From positions 22,804,326 through 22,868,325 of the forward strand of contig CM055108.1 in the NCBI GenBank assembly GCA_029204225.1: DNA of 64,000 bases, written 5' to 3'. Position 1 is the stretch's first letter. Each line of letters opens with the position of its first letter. The notes beneath the pieces were generated by a model that saw nothing but the letters and a program-made list of their open reading frames with translations, was not told the origin of the DNA and searched no databases. This DNA is from Diphasiastrum complanatum. Taxonomy: Eukaryota; Streptophyta; Lycopodiopsida; Lycopodiales; Lycopodiaceae. Below, piece by piece: positions 34,646-46,400 of this stretch. The position numbers and the translations under genes are program-made.

Positions 34646-35742
34646 GATAGGCAATCAGTCTTATAATTAAATAAAAAGATGATGAAGGTGATGTTTGACC
34701 TTTCTTATGTACTAGATAAATATCTAGCAGTGCTAACAAATTTCACAGGTCATCAGATCCATGGTGATAAGATGCTTTGAAGACATTTCTTTCTACACAT
34801 CCCCCTTAATCAAGATTCTAACTACAAATATATCACAACTTATTTAAATCTTCAATACTTTTGAAGCATCAAGAGAATCAATTTACTTTAGATGACTTCT
34901 TCTATGCACATACTCCCTCGAGCACAAACACCGACTTTGAATCTTGTGCAACTTCCTTCCACAAAAATTTTGTTTGATCAAGCCACATTGACTTTTTTTA
35001 TATCATTATAATGCTCCTTGGTGCAGACCAACTATTTATACTCCCAAGCAATTTGCAACAAGTCTTCCTCTTCCTTTTGGAAGCAAAGGCTTAGCCATTC
35101 AATCTCAAATCCCAAACATGAGAAATTGGATATCATATGTAAGATGATCCATCTCCTACCAAAGTTATAAAATATCATCGATCACTAGCTACTTCATTAT
35201 CTAACTTATAGAAACTAAGCATAATAGATTTGTACCCACTGGGTAAAATGCTTGGGATGAATTATTAACATCAATGAAAGTTGTGTTATGCACTCTACTT
35301 ATAGAAATTAAATATACGAACAAAAGAAATTAGTGAGAATTACCAAGTTATTCACTATGTAAGTTTGTCGTATGCTTCAAGCATAACAACCTTAATTTGA
35401 TAAGTAAAAATGTAAAAGTATTAAACACGAAGAGAAACACTAAGTGCCAAGATCCAATCAATGTTTAGCCATGAAACTTGCTAATGCAAAGTAACCAAGG
35501 GATAAACTACCAAATAACATTATATCAAGATCTCCAAAAGCATAATGGATGTACACAAGATTGTTAATCTGAGTTTAATACATATAGATCACATCCACGA
35601 TAAGATCTACCCTTATTTCATGTATTAGAACTTGGCTATGAACAAAGAAATCACATTTCTAACTAAAGAGAGAAAATAAATAATATAGACAATCTATAGC
35701 CACTTCTACTAGCTTCATCAACACATAAGTGATGTGGACTCT
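34646..35742. other. AT-rich intergenic DNA
   Basis: No gene, RNA or repeat recognised. It ends where the 2.54-kb tandem duplication starts. Confidence 0.4.
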
Positions 35743-35965
35743 ATCAATCATGACGTAAAGAGAGTGTTCATGCTCATTGATAATAAATCCAAGACCAATC
35801 AAGAAGGTGTGGAGTCAACCATACCAAAATCTTGAGGCTTGCTTGAGCTCATACAAGCTCTTCTTAACAAAAAAAATCCTTCTTTGTCCATTAACAAAAT
35901 TCACCACAACATTCTAAAGGACTATGATTCTGGGTAGTCTACTAGCATAAATTGTGTTCTATAAA
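35743..35965 (-). pseudogene. Copia RT fragment (copy 1)
   Basis: Reading minus: KSLYELKQASRFWYG, then a frameshifted FLIGLGFIINEHEHSLYVM. These are the [11 protein letters not shown] and following landmarks of Copia reverse transcriptase. It breaks off at about 35743 where the duplicated unit starts. No catalytic YVDD is present in this copy. Confidence 0.75.
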
Positions 35966-37897
35966 AGTTTCATAAATTTTGGGAACAAGACCAACTTTAT
36001 GTATACCTATTCCATGAAGTCCTCATTTTGCTATATCTAACATATACTATTGATACATGTAGACTTAATCACTAAGGTTCTTTTCTGAGAAGCTCATCAT
36101 TCTCCTTAAAAAATATATATTGTCCTGACTAGTCTCACAACTTCATCTATAATACAACTAAAAACATGACTCTTGACAGTGGTACATAAACTCATCCAAA
36201 TGTTGGAGATTTGGATACCAATTTTCTTTGTTGCTAAAATGAAAATTTAGATAGACGTTTGCATCTCACACCATTGACACATATTCCTCACCCTAATATA
36301 GCCAAACTTTGAGTATTTACATCACCAAACAAAGTGTGACTAAAAGAACTTATATTATGAGTAGAACTGTATCCCTTATCCATTTAACATCATACAAATA
36401 CATCCAATTTCATCTTGGAATCACGATTCTTGACACAAAAAAATTCCCATCTACATATTCATAGGTTATTTGTAAGTAAATTTTAATATGTCACCCATGA
36501 ATTTTCTCCATAAATTGATTGTCAAATGATAGTTACGAGATTATCTAAAGCTCTACTATATAAACATTCTTTAATCAATGAAGCTTATGCTAAAATGGAA
36601 TAGTTTATATGGATAATAAAAATCTATAACACATGTGATTATGAGCATGTAATCTACTACTTCATAATGGAATCATTGTTTGTATTCTCTTATCAACTTG
36701 GAAAGTAATCCTACTTAATAACACCCACTATCTTGGATAGAGTCCATTATCCTATGAGTTTGCATGTTTTGAAAACTTGAATTTGATTTCATAGTAACTT
36801 AATCCGTACTTGGTCAAATTAAAAAAAGTGAAGATCAAGAGTAGTCAAACCACATCTCTAATCAATTATTCTGGTAAGAAACTTAGATTTAGGCAAATGT
36901 AAATTGGATATGTTTTTGCTATTTTCTTCTTAGAGACAAACTTCTATTAATCAATCAAAAGAGGAAACTAAAAGGTATTGAGAGATTAGATCATACATTA
37001 ACCATTAGAATATTGTTATAGATGTGACTACCAATGATATGTACAGTGTCTAGGACCCCCCTATACCAATAGCAAATATTATTATAAAATTCTATTTTCA
37101 TTTCATTGTTTAACCATTCATATGAATATACACACTTTATCAACATAGTAGTTTTTTTTCATGGGCCAAAAAAAAAGATTAAGAAAATGTGATAGTTTGA
37201 CTCCCATAACTATTATAAACAACAATCCCTTCATGACAATGCTACTATATAATATGAACCATTAATCATAATTTTTCTCATACATAACCCCTATTATAGA
37301 TGGTTATAATAACTCCCCTTATTTATCAAATTCTGAATAACAAACACATGGGAGCATCTAAGAACAAACCAACCCAACCAATTGTGAATCTATTACATAG
37401 ACACACACCCCTGTGCTTATAGGGAATTACTAGTGAGCACACAATCCGTTGTTAGACTTGTCTAGTTGTGGCATCAAATACTAGAAAAATCTCTCAAGAG
37501 ATGGGATGTGAGTCTAAACTCTAAGTCTAAGCTCTTATAGACAATGGGAGTATCATGAGGATCCTCCATCAGATAGGTAGATGAAAAAACTTCAAGGGAC
37601 AGTTGAGTTATGGTTGTCTTGATGTTGTGGTTATTCTATAAACAAAAGATCTATATGTTATATGTTAAATGGGATACCTCCCAAATTGGGGTTAAATATG
37701 GATTCACTCTTAAGGTTGTGTTTGGTAATTCACATGTCTTGATCCTTGTATGAAGCTTTTCATGTTAAAAGGTTGAAGGGTGCTCTAAGTTTTTTGTTTT
37801 CAAGCAATAACCATATTCAAAGACCCACCATATTCAATGCCAAAGTTCCTAGTTTTCGAGAGGTACCTCAAAACTCTCTTGGCAAGATGCCCATGTC

Positions 37898-38500
37898 TTA
37901 TGCTAGGACTTTGAATAGATTAACTAAATATACTATTGCCAAACTTAGATCAATTATAGTAATGGTAAGACACATGAGGCTTCCAATTAGCTCTCTATAG
38001 AGAGTAATGTCCTCAAAGGGTGCTTTATTATTTCTTATAGTTGCTTTCCAATTTGCCTCCAATGGAGTTTCAATTGACTTACAACTATCCACATTGACTT
38101 CATAAGGACAAAGTTTGAATACTTTTTTTGACAAATAAAAGTTGTATTTTGGTCCCTATGGACCTATAATCCTAATACAATATGCAACAAACCATGATCT
38201 TTCATCAACTCTTGGTTAAATGCTAGCTTGATCTTGTGAGAACAATGTAATCAACATAAAGTAGGAACAAAGTAATGTGGACACCATCAATCATGACGTA
38301 AAGAGAGTGTTTGTGCTCACTAACAATAAATCTGAGACCAAGCAAGAAAGTGCGGAGTCAATCATACCAAAATCTTGAGGCTTGCTTGAGCCCATACAAG
38401 CTCTTCTTAACAGAGAAAATCCTTCTTTGTCCATTAACACAATTCACGACAACATTCTAAAGAACTATGATTCCAAGTAGCCTACTAGCATAAATTGTGT
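37898..38500 (-). pseudogene. Copia RT fragment (between and in copy 2)
   Basis: Reading minus from about 38500: the NGQRRIFSVKKSLY and LKQASRFWYG segment, then HITLFLLYVDYIVLTRSS, in which the YVDD catalytic pair has become YVDY. The frame from 38134 follows: CKSIETPLEANWKA, LYRELIGSLMCLT and AIVYLVNLFKVLA, the region between RT and RNase H. The order is collinear with Copia pol. It is inactive through frameshifts and the altered active site. Confidence 0.78.
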
Positions 38501-40353
38501 TCTATAAAAGTTTCATATTTGGGAAAAATGAACTAAATACCAAATTCTACTTATAATTGCTTTGATCTTGACACCAAGCTTGTTAAGGATCCTATAAATA
38601 TCAATAGAGTTGATGATGCATGTATTTATAGCTCATCATTCTCCTTAAAAAAATATATATTGTCATGACTAGTCTCACAACTTCATCTATACTACGGCTA
38701 ACCACATGACTCTTGATAGTGGTACATAAACTAATCCAAATGTTGGAGATCTGGATACCAATATTTTTTTGTGCTAAAATCAAAATTTAGAGAGATATTT
38801 GCATCTCACACCATTAACACATACTCCTCACCCTAATATATCCAAACTTTGTGTATTTCCATCACCAAACATAGTGTGACTAAAAGGACATATTATGAGT
38901 AGAACTTTATCCCTTATCCATTTAACCATCCAATTTCATCTTGAATCATGACTCTTGACACTAAAAAGTTCCCATATATATATTCATAGGCTATTTGTAA
39001 GTAAATTCTAATATGTCGACCATGAATTTTCTCCATAAATTGATTGTCAAATGAGAGTTACGAGATTATCTAAAGCTCTACTATATAAACAGTCTTTAAT
39101 CAATGAAGCTTATGTTCAAAAAAATGGAACATGTGATTATGAGCATGTAATTTGCTACTTCATAATGGAATCATTGTTTGTATTCTCTTATCACCTTGGA
39201 ACTACTTAATAGCACCCGATATCTTGGATAGAGTCCATTATCCTATGAGTTTGCATGTTTTGAAAACTTGAATTTGATTTCATAGTAACCTAATCCCTAC
39301 TTGGTCAAGTGAAAATAGTGAAGATCAAGAGTGGTCGAACCACATCTCTAATTGTTCTCAGTTATTCTAGTAAGGAACTTAGATTTAAGCAAATGTAAAT
39401 TGGATATGTTTTTGCTATTTTCTTCTTAGAATGTGACTCTAAGTCAAAAAAGTAGGTATACAAATCTTTGAGACAAACTTCTATTGATCAATCAAAAGAG
39501 AAAGTTAAAAGGTATTGAGAAATTAGATCATACACTTAACCATTAGAAGATTGTTATAGATGTGAATACCATGATATGGACAGTGTCTAGGACCCCTCCA
39601 TCCCAGTATGAAATGCTATTTCAAAAATCTATGTACATTTCATTGTTTAATCATTCATACAAATATAACACACTTTATCAACATATTAATTTTTTTCATG
39701 GGCAAAGGAAAAAGAATTAAGAAAATGCGATAATTTGACTCCTATAACTGTTATAACTAATAATCCCTTCATGACAATGCTACTATATAATATGAACTAT
39801 TAATCATAATTTTTCTCATACATAACTCCTTATATAGGTGCTTGTAATAACTCCCCTTGATCATCAAATTTTGAATAACAAACACATGGGAGCTAGGCAT
39901 AGAACAAACCAATCTAACCAATTGTGTATCAATCTATTACATAGACACACACCCTTGTGCTTATATGGAATTACTAGTGAGCAGCACACAATCTACTATT
40001 AGACTTGTCTAGTTGTGGCATCACATAATAGCAAAATACTTCAAGAGATGGGATGTAACTCTAAACTCTAAGTCTAAGCTCTTATAGACTATGGGAGTAT
40101 CACGAGGATCCTCCATCAGATAGATGAAAAAAACTTCAAGGGACAGTTGAGTTATGGTTGTCTTGATGTCGTGGTTATTCTATAAACAAAAGATCTATAT
40201 GTTATGTGTTATATGGGATACCTCCCAAATTGGGGTTAAGTATGGATTCACTCTTAAGGTTGTGTTTGGTAATTCACATTTCTTGATCCTTGTATGAAAC
40301 TTTCCATGTTAAAAGGTTGAAGGGTGCTCTAAGGTTTTTTTTCAAGCAATAAA

Positions 40354-40665
40354 CTTTCAACTGAAAAGGTCAAAATTGAAATGCATTTCATTGAAATAAA
40401 TATTGGTAGTGAAGGGCTAAAAAACTTCAAAATGCAGGCGAACATGCCAGGGGCAGCTCAACATGCTAGGGGACATTAGTTGGCCCAAAAATTGGATTTG
40501 ACTTGCCTTTATGTGGCAATAGGTCCCTGCCATGTCATCTGCCAAATAGGGGGAAGTGGATGTTAATGTGAAAGGGTGGACGTCCCATTTTTTATTAATC
40601 TTGGACCAATTAGAGCTCTATTTTAATTTTGGACTTACCAGGCATGTAGTGTGAAATGGACCTAA
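40354..40665 (+). repeat. 315-bp dispersed repeat, second arm
   Basis: An inverted copy of 1267-1581, lying about 39 kb away. It directly follows the second unit of the 2.54-kb duplication (CAAGCAATAAA then CTTTCAACTG). Confidence 0.75.
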
Positions 40666-41421
40666 GTCCCCTCCTTGACTCTAACTCATTGATGACATGA
40701 TACTACAAAACCCAAAATACATAACCCTATTGGACTTGGCATTAAATGATCATCCTATATCCACAAAGTAAATCTATGCTCTTGAGTGGTGAGAAATTAT
40801 ATTGGCATTCATATGCTCTCCTTGGTAATTGTCTATGGGGCATCATCCTTAGTCAACCAAAAAGAAAAGGATTTAGCCTTGTCTAGAGAAGTTAAATTCA
40901 TGATTGAGTTAAAAAAATTCAAATATGAAACCTGACTTGTAAGAATCATGAGCTTGATGCTTTCTCGACTTGGATTCAAATTGCTTATGAAATTCTAACT
41001 GGAGATTCGAACCTTTTGAGTTGATTTAATGTCAAAAATTTTAGGATGGTGACCATCCCCAAGGGATGCTCAAGGGATCCAATTGAGTCATGATTTCCAA
41101 ATTATGGTATTGCCATAGCGAGACAAACTTGGCAAATAATGAGTTCAATTTTGAAAATTCAAACAAGAAAAATGCTTTTGGCACATTAATCTTTGCCATT
41201 CCAAATGTGGCACAACTTGACCTCAGTATGTCATTTTGGAATCTCCTTTATTTGCTACACAATCCCAACAATCCAATTGCATTACAAATAATAATAGACT
41301 ATGATCAGAGATTGACTGCTTCATAGAGCTCAAGACAATATTGTTAGCATAATCATCACAAAATCCTTGCAAACACACATGCCTAACTATACCACACACA
41401 CACATGCACTGTAATTGGCAG
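40666..41421. other. upstream region of the pectate lyase exon
   Basis: I searched this stretch for a signal-peptide exon of the pectate lyase and found none. The frame at 41090-41326 is not hydrophobic at its start and has no pectate lyase residues. The end of the stretch (TAATTGGCAG at 41412-41421) is a usable 3' splice site. Confidence 0.4.
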
Positions 41422-42766
41422 GTGGGAGTGGAGTTTGCTCAGATGGAACTACATGCCAGTTTACAAGCTGTGGAGCAGGAAAAGCACTTACCACTTGTGC
41501 ATTTGGCTTTGCTGCTGGTGTCACTGGTGGTGCCCAAGGACAATCCTATGTAGTTACAAACTCCAACGATGATCCAAGCAATCCTCGACTGGGTAGTCTA
41601 CGCTATGGTGTGAGCTTGGGTGGCAATGGCAAAGGAGGAGTGTGGATTACTTTCGAACGAGATATGGTTATCGTATTGAAAGACATGTTATGGATCAGAA
41701 GCTCCACAACTATCGATGGCCGAGGAGTAAATGTCACTATTACTGGAAGAAGTGTTGTAGTTGGCGGTGTTACAAATGTGATACTTCACAACTTCCAAAT
41801 CAATTCGGTGGGCGAGAGTGACACTGTGCACATCTTTGCAGGCTCCAGTAAAGTATGGGTGGATCACCTAACCTCCTTTCAGGCAAAATTGGGACTAGTC
41901 TCTGTTGTTCAAGGTTCCACAGATGTTACCATCTCTAACTGCTACTTGACTAATCCAAATTTCAACATGCTACTGGGAGCTTCTGACTCTGATACTGAAG
42001 ATAAGAATATGCGAGTTACCGTTTACAGAAACTGGTTCAGAGACTCCATGCAGCGCATGCCTCATTGCAGGTGACAGTATCCATATATATCCCGCCACAA
42101 CAGATGTAGCTTTGATACATTTATGTATCTCAGATTAACAAGTACTATGCACATGATCAACTAGTACAATAAAACATGAACCAGAAAGGAGCTTTACCAA
42201 AAATCTAGAAATATCAAGAGTCCATAAGATGACCTCTTAATTCATAAAAGCTGGTTCCCTTCGACTGTTAGCTTGTGCAGTTCCCGTTCACCGTTTCCAT
42301 CATGCTCTCATTCTGTTCCGTTGAGTTGTTCAAAATTTGTCTTGCATTTGTCGGTCTGCCATTTATATGCCACTCGACTGATTTGTGCAGATGGGGCTAC
42401 TGCCATGTAATCAACAATCTCTACACCAACTGGGGTTATTATGCAATTGGAGCACGAGCACATGCTAAGGTGGTGAGTGAGAACAATGTATTCATTGCTG
42501 CAAGACGAACTGAGATAACACCATGGTTTGCTGGCGCTGGCAACGATTTCGATGCTTCTTCCACCATTCAGTCCTCACAGGATCTGTTCCTCAATGGTTC
42601 CACTTTCCATCAGAATGTCCAATTTGGAACTGCTAGTGCACCACAATATAAGAGTGCTGCATATTATCCGTCTATCAACCCAACTAGCACTCTAACAGCT
42701 CTAGTTAAGCGTTGTGCAGGAGCTCAATTTGGTCCAAATCTACAGGGATGTCTATCACCCGCATAA
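41422..42766 (+). CDS. pectate lyase-like protein (polysaccharide lyase family 1), 5' exon not found
   Basis: Family members cleave de-esterified homogalacturonan by calcium-dependent beta-elimination in the cell wall. Exon A (41422-42070) starts after TTGGCAG with GGSGVCSDGTTCQ. It shows a beta-helix-like series: GSLRYGV, VWITFERDM, TTIDGRGVNV, NVILHNFQI, SDTVHIF, KVWVDH, GSTDVTISNCYLTN, MLLGASD, MRVTVYRNWF and QRMPHCR. A 320-bp intron (GTGACA...TGTGCAG) splits an Arg codon. Exon B (42391-42766) has WGYCHVINNLYTNWGYYAIG, SENNVFIA and a C-terminus with two Cys, then TAA. About 340 residues are visible. The N-terminus with signal peptide is missing, so it lies further upstream or is lost. The CxDGLIDV segment that follows WiDH in typical plant members is replaced by QAKLGLVSVV, removing acidic residues, and RMPR is RMPH. 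The Arg of CRxG, thought to be the catalytic base, is kept. The reading frame has no internal stop. Activity is doubtful. Confidence 0.85.
42071..42390 (+). other. intron of the pectate lyase-like gene
   Basis: 320 bp, donor CAG/GTGACAG, acceptor GATTTGTGCAG/ATGGGG. Removing it joins RMPHCR to WGYCHV in frame, matching the conserved order of the family. Confidence 0.85.
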
Positions 42767-42788
42767 CATATTCTGGAAGTGTGAAGGA

Positions 42789-42794
42789 AATAAA
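42789..42794 (+). terminator. possible polyadenylation signal of the pectate lyase-like gene
   Basis: AATAAA 23 bp after the stop codon. That is close to the stop, so a later signal may be used instead. Confidence 0.35.
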
Positions 42795-43137
42795 TTGCTT
42801 CTTGAAAGATAAAAAACCCATAAATCTACTTAACAGCTGATTATGGCTAATCTCAATTAGCCTTAATATCCTCAAATTCACAACATCAAGTTGATCTCAA
42901 AATGGGGAGCTTATTAGGATAAGAAGTGAATTGTGCAAAAAAGTTTCAAAAGGAATATATCAAGAATGATGTGATTATGTACGTAATGCTACACCATTTG
43001 CATAATCATTTCTGGGGAGAATTAGTTGTACGTTCTGGATGAATTAGTTCTCATTGATCAATATACTTTAGCTATTCGTTTCTTGCTATGTATTGTTCCT
43101 ACAAGATGCGTACCTTCTATTCACATAATGGATTTTT

Positions 43138-43187
43138 GGTGACTATTCTGCCCATTTCTGAACAGATTAAAAAGCAGAATAGTCACC
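43138..43187. repeat. perfect 14-bp inverted repeat
   Basis: GGTGACTATTCTGC at 43138-43151 pairs with GCAGAATAGTCACC at 43174-43187 around a 22-nt loop. It is followed by a T-run and by two imperfect copies of an ATTCTGCxTGCGxCTGCCAC block (43213-43262). Confidence 0.8.
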
Positions 43188-43307
43188 TATTTTTTTTTTT
43201 GAAATTAGTGTAGATTCTGCCTGCGTCTGCCACGTGCTGATTCTGCTTGCGCCTGCCACATGGCAGCAAAGGATTGGTTTAAAAAGGGTCCAAAAATCCA
43301 TTACTCA

Positions 43308-43428
43308 ATGGAAGGAGCCGGGCAGAGGCCATTCTGCCCGGTTCGGATTTCCAAAAAATTTTAGGCTCGCCTAAAAAAATTCTGGAAATCCTTATCGGGC
43401 AGAATGGCCTCTGGCAAGCTCCTTCCAT
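43308..43428. repeat. long hairpin, 46-bp arms
   Basis: Arms at 43308-43353 and 43383-43428 pair at about 40 of 46 positions. The 29-nt centre can itself pair (TTTTAGGC/GCCTAAAA), so nearly the whole 121 bp folds on itself. The arms are GC-rich (GGGCAGAGGCCATTCTGCCC) in an AT-rich setting. It could be a foldback element or a small-RNA precursor. No target duplication was identified. Confidence 0.8.
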
Positions 43429-46400
43429 AATACATACAGATAAATGATATAAATTGTTCTGCAGAATTAGAAGTTCCCATGATCCGAAATCTAGACACTT
43501 CATGAAAAAAAAAGACGAGCTTAACAAACATATAGTTGGTCTGTGAGCATATGCCATAGATCAATAAAATTGCACTAACAAAGCACTCAATGATTTATAT
43601 ATGTAGACAATAAACAAAGAGCAAAATTTTCCTGCAGCTTCTGATAAATCATATGTATGTACAAGTAAGAAAGTAGAAAATCATAGATAGACATCATAGT
43701 TGTCCTATGTAGCAGCTTCAACCTACAGAAGAACCACACAAAAAACTCTCTCAATCACTATCATCTACAGCTTACACAATGTCACCTCTTCTGCTACGTA
43801 ACTGTTTATTCTGATGCTGTGTCCTTTATTTATCTTGTGGGGGTTCGTGTTCAGGTTGAAGATCCATTTGCATCGTTACTTTGTACTTGTTGATAGATCC
43901 ATCTTGGTTCGTGATACTTGTTTATAGATCCATCTTGGTTTGTCTTCACGTTGAAGATCCATTTGCATCCAATCATTGCCATAATGTGCATTTTTAATAA
44001 GTTGTCGGTTTTTGAAATTTTGAGCCTTCTAGATATTGCATCTCAGATTTTTTTGGCGGCAAAATAATAGAAATTTACATTAATAAATTATTTTATTAGC
44101 TTAATAGACCTTGTTTAACCTAACATATAAAGGATTTACCCACTTCACTGCACACAAAATTCCTTCATATGAAAACGACACACAAAAAATTTCTTCTATT
44201 TACAAAAAGTTGTCATTTGTTCATGGCTCCCATATGATATGTGGTAATGGCCCTCCCGATGGCCACTACCTAAGTACATAATGGAGTAAACAAAAAGACT
44301 CTTGTAATACTTAGTACTAGGTAACTGCAACCTTTCCTTTCTATTCTTTGTTATGAACATAATGATAATGTTACATTATATACACACAAATATTTGAACA
44401 TTAGAAAGCTCAACACCCACTAAAAACGACCAAAAGCAACACATGAATCATAAACTAAACATGCCATCATGACACATCTACAAATTACAATGGCCAAAAG
44501 CAAAACAAAAGCAATCTATTAGTCATTAAACCCTCGTCATTTGCAAACCATCCAGAATAAAACCATAAAGCATATGTTTTTAAGAAGATGCATTTGCCAA
44601 TAAGGACTAAGCAACAATCATTGACAAAAATGCATGACGTACAGATGCTTTGTGAAGCGTTTGTTTATGCCTAGACCATGTCGTCAAGGAGGGTGTAATG
44701 TCGATGCACCTATTGCCATGCAATTAGGCGCAAAAAAGAGAAGAGAGAAAATCCTTTACAAAAAATCCATCGTTGTTAGCCGAATTTTTGACACCAAAAA
44801 TCGGCTATTTGTAGATCTTAATTTTGCTATAGTATAGAAATTGGCATGTAAAATCTGCAAAATTTCAATGTAAAATGGCTAGAAACTGCCAATAGATAGG
44901 GGTCCCAGCCCGCCCGTAATGTGGCTAAAAGTAACAATGGCCTTAGAGTTGGCCTTTAAAATTTTTGACGATCTTTACAAAATTGGCCTATAAAATAGTT
45001 TCGGCTACTACGCCAAAATTTTGCAATGTATTGTGATTTTCGATACCAATATAAAAGCCAAAGTACTATGTTTTCAAGTTGCTGCTCAGTGGGAAGTGGG
45101 GGCTCAATCACCAAAAGTGCAGAATTACATGTCAAAAATCAACGAAGGCTAAGGTTAAGGGGGTCACAAAATGAAAAATCAAAGGGAAGGTCAAATGTCA
45201 AGAAAAACTCAATTGATGGTGAAGTGAACCATCGGCCAAAAACAAAAGGGAATAGCCACATGATGCTTAGAGGGCTAACTCCATTAGAAATATGCTAAAA
45301 AGGCCAAATCCACCTTAAACGCAAAGAGGGGTTAAAAGGTCCTTAATTGAGGCTATGGTTAGAAAAGCAAGTGGGCTTGGTAAAGTGCCCTCCTAATAGG
45401 CACATGGAAAAGGGGCCAACCATCCTTTAATGCAAGCCAAAGTAAAAAATAATCATGATGGGCAATTCAAAGGTTATGGGCTCTTTAAGAGTTTAAGAGG
45501 GCCAGTATCCACTACCATGGGCCTAAAACCAAATAGGCATGAGGGTGCCTTTCATAGGCACATGGGTTAAAAAATCAAATCACATATAATGCTTTTAAGA
45601 AGTGACTAGTGAAGGCTGAGAAGGATGGGAAAAGTAACAAGATGGCAAAGTGAGGAAGATGGGTGGGCTCCAGCGTTATAAAATGGGCAAACGTTCAGTT
45701 GAAAATGGCTTCAAGTTCTATAATGAGGTGCAGGTTCTGTTGTGTGCAATGATGTTGTGTGCAATGAGGTCTAGACTCCCTTTTTCAATTTACTATCATC
45801 TGCAGGTTCTTGTGATGATCCTAACACTCCTACGTATGTTCTAAGACTGGATGCTATGGCCACAATCTGTCATTGTCTTGCTTCTCTCTGGTGATATGGC
45901 TGTGGTATTGAACTCCCTGTGATTTTAAGACTGCCATCCCTTGACAGAATGATACATCCTCCTCTGGAATCTGAGTTTTTAATTTTTGCAAGACTGTTAC
46001 ATGTTTATGTTATGGGTTAAGAGTGATGGTGCTTAACTCTCTTATTTGGGATCACGAATATTGCTCTTAGATTATTGTGATAGCCTCTTTGCACATTGAT
46101 AGATTGAAGCCCTTTAATGTTATCTTCAGGAAAATGTTGAGTTCTAAGCTTCCAGACATACTTTCTCTAAATAATTTCCAATGATAGTCTCACCTATCGT
46201 TTTCTTGGGAAGAATCGGTTTGTTGAAATTGAGTTTCTGCTTACAAATATGATTTGAGGCTAGGTTTCTTCCTGCATTTAGGAGTATGCTGATTTCACTT
46301 GTTTCTTAAGAAGCTTCGAATGAGAATCTGTAGTACCTGCTCTTGTCATCCTCTCAAAATCTGCATCTATCAATTCTCAAAAATGTCAATTCTCAAAAAT

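Larger units (their letters stand above)
35743..40352. repeat. tandem duplication, period about 2.54 kb
   Basis: Two direct copies, 35743-37808 and 38285-40352. ATCAATCATGACG starts both (35743, 38285), and GGTTGAAGGGTGCTCTAAG closes both (37771, 40315). The constant offset of 2542-2544 bp shows few net indels overall, although each copy has local ones (for example an extra block near 36600 and one near 39440). The edge of each copy contains minus-strand Copia RT sequence. The second copy ends exactly where the 315-bp dispersed repeat begins. Confidence 0.85.
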
